Assembly: GCA_033398695.1 (NCBI GenBank)
Contig: CM065815.1
Coordinates: 10,968,501 to 11,032,500, forward strand
DNA: 64,000 bases
Reading direction: 5' to 3'
Origin: Orobanche coerulescens
Taxonomy: Eukaryota > Streptophyta > Magnoliopsida > Lamiales > Orobanchaceae
The notes under the pieces were generated by a model. It ran no database searches and was not told the origin of the DNA. It worked only from the letters and a program-made list of their open reading frames with translations. The position numbers were made by a program, and so were the translations under genes. This document shows positions 1 to 15,321 of this stretch, piece by piece; position 1 is the stretch's first letter, and each line of letters starts with the position of its first letter.

Positions 1-225
1 GATAAAATCTGCTCATGTGTGTGGTGTTTTCATTTTTTTTTTAATTAGTTGCAGTAGAGGTTGTGAGTGGTGGTATTATGTCAATGTTGATGTAAATAAT
101 CTGTGTGAGAACCTTTTTATGTAGTTGTTGTAATGGGATATAAATATAGCTTCATGCATGAATGCGGTCTTCATCCTCTTCTGGTAGTTGCTATTTTCTG
201 TGTTTACTGTGATGTGATTACGGTT
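1..225. other. Unassigned AT-rich sequence
   Basis: T-rich sequence with no open frame or family I recognise. It could be the 3' flank of a gene outside the window, but nothing here proves it. Confidence 0.3.
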
Positions 226-372
226 GCTCGGCTCGAGCTCGATTACAGTACTCAGCTCGAGCTCGATTACAGTACTCGGTTCTAGTGCCCGGCTCGAGCT
301 CGATTACAGTATAGTGCTCGGCTGGAGTTTGATTACAGTACTCGATTCTAGTGCTCGGCTCGAGCTCGACTG
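226..372. repeat. Short minisatellite, CTCGGCTCGAGCTCGATTAC type
   Basis: Four to five imperfect copies of a unit of roughly 25-35 bp are visible. Each unit holds the palindromic core GGCTCGAGCTCGA followed by TTACAGTA, and some carry an extra CTCGGTTCTAGTG block. The open frame across it is a by-product of the repetition. Confidence 0.75.
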
Positions 373-639
373 GGCTTTATTTTTTCGAGCTTGTGTGGAA
401 GCCTGGTAAGCTTTGCGCTGGTCTCGTTCGTATTGTATAATTTCATTAGAGCAGTTGGAATGATTTAATTTTGTTTTTGTATTTACATAATATGAGACGA
501 TATATTTGAATAAACAAAATTGTGGATGGAATTGCAGTGGACATCGAGCGAGTCAACATAAATAACACTTTGACATTTATCTAGATTTTTTTTTTGTATT
601 TTTATTATTCTTATATTTTAAATGTTTATTTTACGGACA

Positions 640-1925
640 TATCGATGTGCGAGATAGTCGGACTTCCTCAAGTGTGCCTCAAGTGTTTCCCGCTTTTGGC
701 AGCACGCTTGTGTTGAAGAGAGTGACCCGGACCGTTGAGCTCATGGACTCCGTTGCGAGGATTAGTGACCCTCGGTGCAAGTTTCTACTTCTCCGTGCTT
801 GTACTAGTATTTCTAAGCTCTACTTTGCCCTGCGTACTTGCCGCCCTATGGTTTTTGGGACGGCCTAGTTGTCTTTTGATGCGGCGCCTCGTTCTAACTT
901 GGAACGTATCGTCACCGCGATCGGTTCGGGCTTTGGCGATGGGCAGTGGCGGCTCGCTACTCTCCCCTTCACTTTAGGGGGGGGGGGGGGGGGCGTGTTG
1001 TTTATGCTACTAATGATGTTCTTCATTATGCCTTTCTTGTGCTTCGCCTGCAGTCTGCTGCGTTGCAGGCTAAGCTCCTCCATCCTTTCGGGATTGTTGG
1101 CTAGGGAGCTTCTTTTGATGCTGTGAGTTTTCACTGAGACTATGGGTTTAGATATCTTGCGCCATCCGAGTGAGATCGTTGCTCCCAATCTTATGAAGAA
1201 ATTGGCAGATATATATTTCGCGAAGGGGCTGTTACTGCTGAATCTGACTACTCTTTAACCACTCGACATGTTGCATTATGGAAGTCCCAGCAGGGTGTGC
1301 ATACTTTTGATTGGCTTCGGGCGGTTCCTATCTCTGGATTAGGGCAGACCATGAATGGGCGGACTTATCGCAGTGTCCTGAGCTATCGGCTAGGTATTCC
1401 CCTGTTTTCGGTATCTCGGCCGTGCTTTGCCTGTTCTCGAGTCTTTCATGGCGACATATTTGGCGATCATGTCGTGTCCTGCTTTGCTTTCGGTCTGGGA
1501 TTTTAGTGGCTAAGGAAGTGGATGTTGGTTTGGTCGACAAACAAGACAAGCCCCTTCGTCCTGCGGATTTGTTGTTATACTCTTGGGACAAGGGACGGGA
1601 TGTGACTGGTTCCTCCCACTTAACACAGTCTGCTATGGACTTTGCACCTGGACGAGTTGTGGTTGATGCTGCTCGGCGCAAATGTGTCAAGTACCGGGAC
1701 TTGTGTGAGGCGCGGGGACATGGTTCTTACCCTTCTCTTTCTCTTCGCTGGGGCAGTTGGAGGCGGATGCGGATGCGGTTGCCTTACTCAAACGGATTCA
1801 GAAGATTTCGGCGTCGCATGATGCTGGGAGACGCACTGCTGCTCATATATTTACTCGAGTTGATTTTGTTATTGCAAAAGGAGTGGGGACCCAGATAGTA
1901 TCTCGGTTGCCCAATAATTTCTTAT
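640..1925 (+). pseudogene. Decayed reverse-transcriptase-related protein
   Basis: Several frames, joined in order, resemble the C-terminal part of a plant family often annotated as a reverse transcriptase zinc-binding protein. Recognisable pieces are LERIVTA..GFGDGQWRLATLPF (about 905-970), DWLRAVPISGLGQTMNG (about 1309-1360), GIPLFSV.RPCFACSRVF (about 1393-1450) and DKPLRPADLLLYSWD (about 1546-1590). A Cys-x2-Cys...His-x3-Cys cluster lies at about 1423-1480 and may be the zinc-binding part. Lesions are an in-frame stop at 866-868, a 17-G run (977-993) where the frame changes, and frame changes near 1490 and 1750. The RT palm domain itself is absent. The family assignment rests on memory of plant database proteins, so it could instead be a different retroelement tail. 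Confidence 0.55.
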
Positions 1926-4001
1926 AAACTGTTTTTCATTTATAATAATAATATAATAGTAATGATACTTATAATGATAATACTACACCGCATGCTAATA
2001 ATAATTTCTCTAAATTAAAATCCTACCCCCAAAATTCTTGTATACGTAGGGCTGGAGAAAGAAAATACTGTCTGAGTCTGAAAATACTGCCTAAGTTTAG
2101 ACTCTGGAATAATTTGAGCTCGATTAATATAACACTTAAGTTTGAATATTTGTTTTCTCTTAAAAGAAAAGTAAAATGTATCTGAACTTGATCGGATTAG
2201 TTAAAAGATAAAAATTCATGTGTAAAAACAATCAAAATGTACGAACTCAAATTTATATTCGATTAATTAAAATTTGTTCAAATTCGATCAATATTAACGT
2301 CTGATTCGAACGAAATTTTAGAGTTAAACAAAACATCGAACGAGCTCGAAGAGATGTGCAACCCCGCGCAATTCATTACTAACTCTTATAAACACCTCTT
2401 GCTCGTTTGAATTTTAGTGATATGTATATTTTTTATTTTTAATTATTTTAATAAAGTTGAACTCTTTTGAAACATATGTTCTCATTTTTGTTTTTAACAT
2501 TTTGTCAATAAGCTCTATTCTTATTTATATAAAAAGATATTAATTTGAAAAATTTATCTGAACTTAAATTAAATATTACTATTTGGTTTTAGAAGTGAAT
2601 TCTCCGATTAAATTTTCACATTAAATGATTTGTAGATTAATTTTTTGTTTTTTTAGTTGTTTGGAAAAATCCGAAGGTTATATATTTTTGAAAATATCTA
2701 TAATGTAGAAAATAATGGTACTTCTTTATTGTGGTATGGATTTGAAAAAAATTCAGTTATTCATTTCCTTCGTATTGAATTTAATAAGAATAATAAATAT
2801 TCAACAATAATAAACTTTTAAAAACTTAAAAAATTAATCAAATCAAAAAGATATAAAACGACCATTTTTTTCTTCTTCGATGACATTCAATAGGTCGCCA
2901 GACCTCCGGTGATCGGTTATTTTTTTTATGAACGCTTGCTCGCAAGTCGCCGACTGCCAACTAATGGAGCTCCGCTGGGTTTTTCTTTTCTTTCGACTGA
3001 CTATCAGACAGACTGTTCTTTGGCAGACTTTTGGTGTCGGAAGTTTTTTATCCTCCTATTTTTTATAATCTTAATCCAATTGTGACACTTCCACCGTGTC
3101 ATTATGACACGAGTCATACTAGTCTATAATGTAAAGAATGTTGGTGTTTTCTAGTCCTTGTGTGTATATGAAAAGGTCATTTTACCACTTATTTCGTGTT
3201 AAATTTAATAATATCGAATGTTCAATAATAATAGACTTTCAAAATTATCTTTAAAATATTAGATTTAATTGACCGACAATTTTCTTTTTTGGCGGCCAAC
3301 GCTAGTCCTCCGACAACGTTCACTTTTTATTTTTTACGGTCGGTGTGCCGGTTCTCTTTGCTGTTTTGAGGTCATTTTCTATTTTTATTTTCGAAAACAC
3401 TAAAAACGCGTTCTTTTTGTCATTTTCGAAAATGCATTTTGGAAAACAAAAAAAATATTTGTACACAAAACGCAAAATGCCCAAAACCTCGTTTTGAGCG
3501 TTTTGTGTGTATTTCAACAAAAAATCTTCAAAATGCTCAAAATGCATTTTGAGTTTTTTTCTTTTTTTTTGAATTATCCTAATTTGAAACTAAGTCTAAA
3601 ATAAAGATTTATAAATTTAATATTAATATTACAAAAAAAATATTTTGCAAAATAAATTTAACAGAACGTGTTTTCAACAATTTTAAAAACAAAAATAAAA
3701 ACATAAAATATTTTACAAAATGAAAATACAAAACAAAATATAAACAGAACGCCCCATGAGTTTTTTATTTTTGTCAAATTCCGTCGAGCTGTGGGGTCGA
3801 ATTTCTGTCTGTAGGTGAACCTCCATCGACCGATCCTTTTTTACAATCGTTTATGATCTGTTCTTTGACTACCAGATAGCCTTTTCTATTTCGGCTGACT
3901 ATCGGAGGATAATTTTTTTTTTTTTTTTGCTCCCATTGCTGACACATTTTATTTTTTAATAAAGTAATTTGATAGTTTGATAATTTCCATTCAATTATAG
4001 A
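1926..4001. other. AT-rich intergenic stretch, no gene
   Basis: No credible gene is present. Visible structure: an imperfect inverted repeat built on ACACAAAACGC and GCGTTTTGTGTG at about 3462-3512, a fragment bounded by GAGCTCG motifs (about 2116-2347), and three GC-richer islets (about 2870-3040, 3260-3350, 3780-3910) that share words such as GACTATC and GGTCG. These look like old transposon debris. Confidence 0.5.
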
Positions 4002-4954
4002 GGCTGTTTACCAAATTTTTCTGTCTGGGTAAATGTATCTGTTTGGGTAAATTGATGCTATTGTTTACTTTTTCATCTGAATAAACTATCTGAATAATAG
4101 AAATGACCGATTTACCCCTGAATATGAATTATAAGTTGTTTATAAATTGTTGTTTATTTTTTGAGCAATATAAATGATATAATTCAAAAATCAAATCATA
4201 AATTCATAAAGGGCTTAAAAATGCAATTTCAAACACAAAAAAGTCAAGTTCAAACAAAAAGTAGATAAATTTAAACATTATTGAAAAATCAAATTTGACT
4301 CATCTTCTATATATATTATTTAAATTGAAACAAAATATTATACATAAATGATTCAATTTTGTATGTAAGTAATATATAAAATATTTAATACATATATAAA
4401 TAATACATACAATATACAATATATATTTATATATAGAAATATATTTTAAATAGATAAGAACATATATAATAAATATTATACATATGAATAAATATTAATA
4501 TATAAGTAATATATCATATTTATTTATATATTCATAAAATATATGATATTTTATAGATACAAAAGTTTATTTATACAATAATATATAGTAACAAATATTA
4601 TATATAAATTAATAATATATATTATTTATATATGAATAATATATATTACATTCATTTATATTAAAACCTAATTTTTTTATATTGTATATATACAAATGAG
4701 TATATATAATGGGGACAAGAGAGTTATTTTTTTGTCCTAAATTATTTATATTGTATATATAAATGTGTGGTTTTTAATTAGGGGTGGGGGAGTCATTTTT
4801 TTGTTTTAATTGGGACAACACCATTTTTCATGCTTAATGAATAAGTCATTTTTGTCTGCGCGAATAAGCCATTAAGCCACAAATAAACACCTCCAAACGT
4901 CTGAGCGAATAAGACATTTACCCATTAAACTGATTAAGTCACAAGTAAACAGCC
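4002..4954. mobile_element. Non-autonomous TIR element, hAT-like
   Basis: The ends are inverted: GGCTGTTTAC at 4002 and GTAAACAGCC ending at 4954. Further inside, TGGGTAAATGTAT (left) pairs with the complement of AGACATTTACCCA (right). The middle is very AT-rich and non-coding. Subterminal words such as TGAATAAGTCATT resemble common plant hAT-type MITEs. No clean target duplication is visible, since the flanks share only ATAG, so exact ends and superfamily are uncertain. Confidence 0.6.
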
Positions 4955-5060
4955 ACATAGCGCCACTAGCATACCATTATACCATGAATTATACACTAGC
5001 CTAAATTAACAGGAGAATTAATTATTACTAAACAAGACAAAATGGAATGAGAAGAGAAAG

Positions 5061-6586
5061 ATGTTAACGGAGTCAACTTCTAACCCGATGTGTGTTAAGG
5101 ATGGGGTTTGGAGACAGTTTTGTAGGAGCAAATATCTCAAACATAGCAATCTGTTGGACTACGAGCTTAAGGGTTCGAAGTCTAATTCCTTCAAGGGTGT
5201 TGTGAGGAGTTGCAAGCAACTTAAGGGCCTTTTTGGATGGCGCATTGGTGATGGCAGACAAATTTCTATGTGGTATGACACTTGGCTTGGTCATGATATT
5301 TAGGAGGATCTGCTAGATGGTAATGTCGTGGAGGATGATATTTTTGCCAAAATAAGTGATGTTTGGAATTGTGAAGAGGGATGGCGACTTGACAAGCTTG
5401 CAACTAACATTCCTGTGCATATTAGACGGAAAATCATAAATCATCCTATGCCTATGTCTAATACAAGTTCGGATAAAAGAATTTTCCTCGGGGCTACCAA
5501 TGGGAAGCTGTCGTGTAAAGCAGCTTATTCTGCCCTTGGTACACGTTTGGACAATCAGGCTGTGGGGATGAATGCAAAATCCAGTTCGTGGATATGGAAA
5601 ATTCGAGGTCCAGTCAAAGTTCGGTTTTTTGTTTGGCTTGGGTACAAGAAAGGCTTGCAACAAATCTGCTGCTACACCAAAGGCAGATTTTGGCTTCTAA
5701 CATGTGCATTAGATGTGGTGACGGTGTAGAAAATGTGATACATTTGCTGAGGGACTGTTGGGATTCTATGAGGCTTTGGGAATTGGTGGTTGAACATGTC
5801 CATTGGAACAGGTTTATAAATGCTTCGGAGGAAAATTGGGTGAGTGGTAACATCAGGAGAATGCATTTCAGGAATATTGTTATACCGCTTGCATCTTGGG
5901 ATGTGGTTTTTATTGCGGTGATTTGGAACATTTGGCGAGCCAGGAATGAAATGGTTTTCAGCGGAAATAAACTCACTAGCTCAGCCTTCATGTCACGCAC
6001 GAAGCAGTTGATTTTGGACATCATTGAAGCCTCTTCTGTGAGACGTAGAAGAGGTACAGCTGCTGCATCTACTGTACACTGGGTAAGGCCGCCATACTCA
6101 TGGTTTAAACTAAACACCGATGCGAGTTGTTCTAAACAAAAACAATATTCGGCGGCGGGTGGCATTCTTAGGGATGCTGATGGAGTTTGGCAATAGGGCT
6201 TCTCTCTTAAGCTTCAACCAATGGAAGTTGACTTGGCAGAACTTCTTGCCCTTAGGGAAGGGCTACACCTCGCCTGGGAACGTCGGCCATGTAAAATCGT
6301 GACAGAAATTGACTCAGAAGTCATTTATAATCTTTTCTTGGATAGAAATACTATTGATCATCACTGGCATAATCTTTTGGAGGATTGCAGGCGGTTGAGT
6401 AGAAATCCTTGGGATTTTGAGTTGAAACATACTAGGCGAAATGACAACATGTGTGCTCATATGCTTGCGAAAATGGGACATGATGTAGATGGGCTTCATC
6501 TTTGGGCGGAGCCTCCACCGAACATCCGGTCACAGCTTATGATCGATCAGACAGAGTCTCTTCCGGTGCAGGAGACAACTAGCTAG
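5061..6586 (+). pseudogene. 5'-truncated LINE: zf-RVT and RNase H remains
   Basis: This is the C-terminal half of a plant LINE polyprotein, which encodes the reverse transcriptase used for target-primed insertion. Order: a post-RT segment containing FGWRIGDGRQISMWYDTWLG (about 5230-5290), a zinc-binding zf-RVT domain with WIWKIRGPVKVRFFVW (about 5590-5637) and MCIRCGDGVENVIHLLRDC (about 5703-5760), then an RNase H-like domain with FKLNTDASC (about 6105-6130) and DLAELLALREGL (about 6230-6265). The RT palm is missing, as expected for 5' truncation. Lesions are in-frame stops at 5301-5303 and 6194-6196 and a frameshift between about 5588 and 5729. An A-rich run (about 6609-6618) shortly after the last codon looks like the remains of the LINE poly(A) tail. 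Confidence 0.85.
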
Positions 6587-6618
6587 TTTTGTTTTTTTCT
6601 GATGGAGCAAAAAAAAAA

Positions 6619-7433
6619 GAAGGGGTTAGAACTTAGATGGCAAAAAGATCACTCAATTCGAGTTCAACTTGCAGGTAGATCATCCAACTAAAAAAGATTG
6701 TATTCAAATCACTGTACTATTTAAAACTTTCAATCAGGTCACTGTCGTTAAAAACCGTTAAAAATCAAATTGAAATGTGACGTGGAATGCTGGTGTGGCT
6801 CTTTGCTATTTAAAATATTATCCAATTCAGACTGAACTTGCAAGTGGGTCATCCAACTCAAAAAAACTTGCAATCAAGTCATTAAACTATCGATTTTTTT
6901 TAATTCAAATACTTGTTTTGATTATGGGATAAAATTATTAATTTTAAAAAGCATTGAGTTTGTATAAAAAATAATAAGAAAACAATGTATCATTTAGATA
7001 TTAATTGAAAAAGCATTTAGTTTGTAGGTAGTGGAATTCTTAAGAGAATTAAGAATATATTCAAAGATTTGATGATTTCTTACGGTATCATGTAAACTTA
7101 TATTTGTAGGTTATCTATTGGATAATAATGATATTATTTTATGTCTATTTTTTTTCAATTTACTTAATATACAAAATAATGAGAAATTTTTATTTTTTTT
7201 AATTTTGATAAAAAATTATTTATTGATATTAAAATAAATTATTAAGATAATGCCTTTATATCTAAATTAGGATTTATTTATAACTTAGTTAATGGGTATG
7301 AAATATATTTTATGTTCAACGACTAAATTGAAAATTATAAATATATTTCGTTATTTATTTACTTTTTTTTAGTTCGATGGCCCACTTGCAAGTTTGACAT
7401 AAATTGAATAATTTTTATGCTATTTAACCCTTC
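6619..7433. mobile_element. Non-autonomous element with long diverged TIRs
   Basis: The left end starts GAAGGGGTTA, and the right end read on the other strand starts GAAGGGTTAAATAGCA. Similarity continues for about 55 bp, including TTCAACTTGCA (left) and CAAACTTGCAAGTGGG (right complement). A third direct copy of the TIR-like block lies at about 6826-6885 (ACTTGCAAGTGGGTCATCC). The interior is AT-rich and non-coding. The element directly abuts the LINE tail. Target duplication not found; superfamily unassigned. Confidence 0.55.
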
Positions 7434-7617
7434 AACTTACGCATCATTTTATTACGTAATAAGTGAGCTGAGTTGACAAAATAATATTTAATGAACTTTT
7501 GTTAAAGTCATACCCAACTTAACAAACTCGAAAGTTTTTTTTATGTTATTTGCATTTGAAAGTTTTTTGAATTTGTTTGATCCCTATCAATTGAGTGATG
7601 AAAATGCCATTTAACCC

Positions 7618-7755
7618 GAAGATTCATAGAACTTCAGCTGAAACCTCCTTAAGAGAGAGAGAGAGAGAGAGAGTAGAGGGGCTGCGTGTGAACTTTTTGA
7701 TCTGGATTTGACTCGAGGTAAAAGGAGGTTTCAACTGAAAGTTCTATGAATCTTC
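7618..7755. repeat. 33-bp inverted repeat in the MPK4-like leader/promoter
   Basis: The arms are at 7618-7650 and 7722-7755. GAAGATTCATAGAAC on the left matches GTTCTATGAATCTTC on the right, and CTGAAACCTCCTT matches AAGGAGGTTTCA, with one mismatch and one bulge. The loop of about 70 nt contains a (GA)n run (7652-7673). It lies 200-330 bp upstream of the MPK4-like ATG, so it is in the promoter or 5' UTR. Confidence 0.8.
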
Positions 7756-7762
7756 TTTGATT

Positions 7763-7763
<1 letters not shown>

Positions 7764-7801
<38 letters not shown>
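7764..7801. repeat. (GA)n microsatellite
   Basis: About 19 uninterrupted GA dinucleotides lie 150 bp upstream of the MPK4-like start codon. GA/CT tracts are common in plant 5' leaders and can bind GAGA-binding BBR/BPC factors (general knowledge; no direct proof here). Confidence 0.9.
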
Positions 7802-7804
<3 letters not shown>

Positions 7805-7953
7805 CAATAAATGTCAGGAGACACCCATTTTTGCTTTATCAAAAACCACTTCGACGAACTGTCCCTGAAGATTTTCGTTCCTTTTAATTTCTTCTCGGGA
7901 GAAATTTAGTATTTTTAATTCCTTTTTTTTTTTCACATTTCCTTTTTTCGGCG

Positions 7954-12705
<4,752 letters not shown>

Positions 12706-12716
12706 GAGTGTAATGT

Positions 12717-12737
12717 AATAAACTAAATTGTAATAAA
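12717..12737 (+). terminator. Tandem AATAAA polyadenylation signals of the MPK4-like gene
   Basis: AATAAA occurs at 12717-12722 and 12732-12737, 12 and 27 nt after the stop codon. They fit plant near-upstream elements, but their closeness to the stop means a more distal site may be used. Confidence 0.4.
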
Positions 12738-12766
12738 TGATCTGGAGACCACCATTCCATGATGAT

Positions 12767-12789
12767 ATTTATTATTATTATTACTATTA

Positions 12790-12824
<35 letters not shown>
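12767..12824. repeat. (ATT)n microsatellite
   Basis: An interrupted run of about 19 ATT units downstream of the MPK4-like stop codon, probably in or just past the 3' UTR. Confidence 0.9.
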
Positions 12825-12826
<2 letters not shown>

Positions 12827-12839
12827 ATGAAATATGAAA

Positions 12840-13492
12840 AATAAATTGTATGAAGTGATGATATATGTTTGTGGGGGGATTTGAAAGATTGTTCTTAGAT
12901 TGATTTGTTGTTAGCTGCAGGTATAATAGTTATTCGACTATTATAACTGCAATTTGGAATATTATTGTACAGATTGGACTATCATAGTCCCACAAATCCC
13001 ACAAATTTACCGCCATTCGGAGATTTTATACCCTTTTCCTTCCCCAAGCTCGACTGCGATCACCTCCAAGATCCCATCAATAATTTCCTAGCAAATAAAC
13101 TACCAAACCGGCGGCTAATGGTGGATTTCTTTCCCCATCTGGCAAATGATATTGCTCATTTGAATATACCGGTAATTGCATAATCACAACTGCTAGCACC
13201 GTTGTGTTCGTTTGGATATATGATACGGACATCAGATTCGTAATTTTTCAAAAAATGTAGGACACCCACAAGTAGAGGACATGCTTTTTAATTATATATA
13301 TGCCTAATAAATTGGTTATACTTAATATTATAATATATGTATTACGTATGTTAAATTATATCACTTGAGTTTTAAACAATTGTATGTTTGACCTCTCTCT
13401 GAGTTTTAAGTATTCAAAGCAGCCCCCAGTGTGTCCAACAGCTAAAAAAAGAAAATGGGAGCTCTTCGACACGGGTGTTGGGAGCGTGTTAG
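12840..13492. other. Intergenic stretch, no gene assigned
   Basis: A small hairpin, TATAATAGT...ACTATTATA, lies at about 12922-12948. A weak open frame runs from about 12970 to 13183 (contains PPFGDFIPFSFPKLD) and matches no family I know. No splice or start context supports it. Confidence 0.3.
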
Positions 13493-13735
13493 ACTTGTGG
13501 CATACAAGATACACACCTCCTCGAGAGAGAAGAAGATGGATCTTTTAATAGAAATGATATTATAGATTCGTCGCGAAAAGCTATGGTTTCTGAGGAAGCT
13601 GCGGATCGGAGTTTTGGGAATAAGAAACCCAACGACTATATTTATCTCGTTGATGTTGTTTTGAAGTTTTTGCATTTTTATTTGGTTCAGAGAATAAGTG
13701 CGCGCAATAACATTTGGCTTCTTTTCCGTTTATAA
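13493..13735 (+). other. Orphan coding-like fragment
   Basis: An 80-codon open frame without a convincing start. It has protein-like composition (…IDSSRKAMVSEEAADRSF… and YIYLVDVVLKFLHFYLVQ). The first ATG in frame is near 13583. Its stop overlaps the target duplication of the hAT element at 13742. I do not recognise the family. It could be a gene relic or chance. Confidence 0.2.
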
Positions 13736-14026
13736 ATTAGTCAGTGTTGTTAAAGTCGCGATTAATCGTGCTTCGCGAGTAGGCGAAGGTTCTGCGAGTT
13801 GCGTATGAGCGATTTAGTGCGATTATGAAATTGACAAAAAATCGCGATTGACTCGCGCTTACTCGCAAAAAAACACAGAAAATCGCAGTAAAAGCGTAAA
13901 AAAACTCACACTATACATAAGAAGACTGAAATACCCTCGAGCCAAGAAAAACCTATTTTATGTCTTTATAACCATTCATAGACTCATAAATTTTGCACAT
14001 CAGCCGTCAAAGAGGTATCCTATGTT

Positions 14027-14555
14027 GCACAGGTGCGGGGGGGCGGGTGCGGGTGCGGGCAGATACGGGTGCGGGGATACGGTTTTTTGAAAATGTTAGG
14101 GTGCGATACGGCAAGGATACGTCTGTTTATTTTATATTTTATTATATATAACACTTGTTAAATATAAAAAACAACAATTCAAATATCACCATAAAATCAA
14201 TTCAAATACATAAAACAAGTCATACAAAAATCAATTCAAAATGGCTTTGAGCGTGAGCTTTCTAATGTTGTCGTGAATCTGCTAAAGGTAAAAGTAATTA
14301 CTTATTAAATGATTTACTTTTTGGTATTTTAATTTATTTGATTTACTTTTGAAAAATTATAAAAAAATCTAAAAAAAAAAAAACATAAAAATTCGGACTC
14401 GCGTATCACGGCACGGGATACGCGTATCTATCTGCGCGTATCCTGTGCCAGGATACGCGAGTCCGAATTTTTTTTTTTTTTTTTTGCACGGATTCGCCAC
14501 GTGGCGAATCCCGTGCGAATCCCACGCGAATCGCACCCACACCCGCACCCATGCA
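14027..14555. mobile_element. Possible nested TIR element, GGTGCGGG ends
   Basis: Inside the hAT element, GCACAGGTGCGGG at the left faces the complement of CCCGCACCCATGC at the right, each followed by GC-rich GGTGCGGG/GATACGG words. This looks like a second small element nested in the first. No target duplication was seen, so it may instead be the subterminal repeat of the host hAT element. Confidence 0.4.
14389..14470. repeat. 82-nt near-perfect hairpin
   Basis: Outer arms 14389-14407 and 14452-14470 are perfectly complementary (19 bp, AAATTCGGACTCGCGTATC and its complement). Inner arms 14410-14424 and 14435-14449 match with one mismatch. A separate perfect 20-bp palindrome with a CACGTG core lies at 14491-14510. 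Confidence 0.9.
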
Positions 14556-14936
14556 GTATCCGATACTGCATACTGCCCAATTTTGAAGAATCCGTGCATT
14601 ATAGGAGGTATCTCTTTCTCCATAACTCTCTCTCTCTTCATCTCTCTTCCTCTCTGCCCTCTTTCTCTTCATCTCTCTATATCCAATCTTATCTTTATTA
14701 TTCTCAAAGTCTGATCTTAGATATATAGTATTTGTGCTATATATTTAGTACTTTTTCTGTTGTTTGATATCAGAACTAACATTTTTAGAAGCATATATGT
14801 ATAAATAAAGATAATTATGTAAATTATTTAATTTCTGGCAAAAAATCGTGCGAGTAATGGTGCTTCGCGAGTCACGCTTCAAAATTGGAACTTAAGCTTT
14901 TTTCAATTTTGCTCATTTCACAACACTGAAATTAGT

Positions 14937-15321
14937 ATTAGAAACAAGTACAGAAAATAATTTCTTTGAAAATGTGGTGAAATATGAAATTCACAAAACA
15001 TTCCTGAAAGTCAATTTAGTCCATAATTTATTAGTAAAAAATAATTCAATTTTCCAGATTTAACTGTCTCATCAGAACAGCAAGACGCATCCATCTAAGA
15101 TGGGAACGTCGTAGTTCTTTGTGGTGTAAAACAATTTAAATTTTATTCGTTTGATCTCGAACCATACATTCGCGCACAAAAAAACCCCTTCATAATCTGA
15201 AATTTCGACAAATCAACATTTCACATTTAAGTCACTTAGTTTATGTTATATGTATCTCGTAAAATCACTCAACATAACAGACAGAAAAATCTAACCTCGA
15301 AAATTTACATATCGTACTGCG
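14937..15321. other. Likely 3' UTR and spacer of the MSL1-like gene
   Basis: AT-rich, with no open frame of note. Its position directly 3' of the minus-strand MSL1-like stop codon suggests it holds the 3' UTR. The polyadenylation site was not assigned. Confidence 0.4.

Larger units (their letters stand above)
13742..14928. mobile_element. Non-autonomous hAT element with perfect 8-bp TSD
   Basis: Ends are CAGTGTTGTTAAAG (left) and, on the other strand, CAGTGTTGTGAAATG (right). AAATTAGT is duplicated exactly at 13734-13741 and 14929-14936. Eight-bp duplications and CA(G/T)-type ends define hAT elements. There is no transposase. The subterminal regions repeat GCGAGT/TCGCGA words in both orientations, as expected for transposase binding sites. 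It separates the convergent 3' ends of the two host genes. Confidence 0.9.

Noticed and set aside
865..1188. Minus-strand frame of 107 codons with a proline run
   Set aside because: The prolines come from the G17 run of the plus-strand pseudogene. No start context or family supports it.
5313..6165. Long minus-strand frames (up to 183 codons) opposite the LINE
   Set aside because: They are antisense shadows of the zf-RVT/RNase H coding region and match nothing.
14369..14728. Frames of 75-90 codons on both strands inside the hAT element
   Set aside because: They cover the 82-nt hairpin and poly-T run. Inverted repeats give open frames on both strands; no family match.
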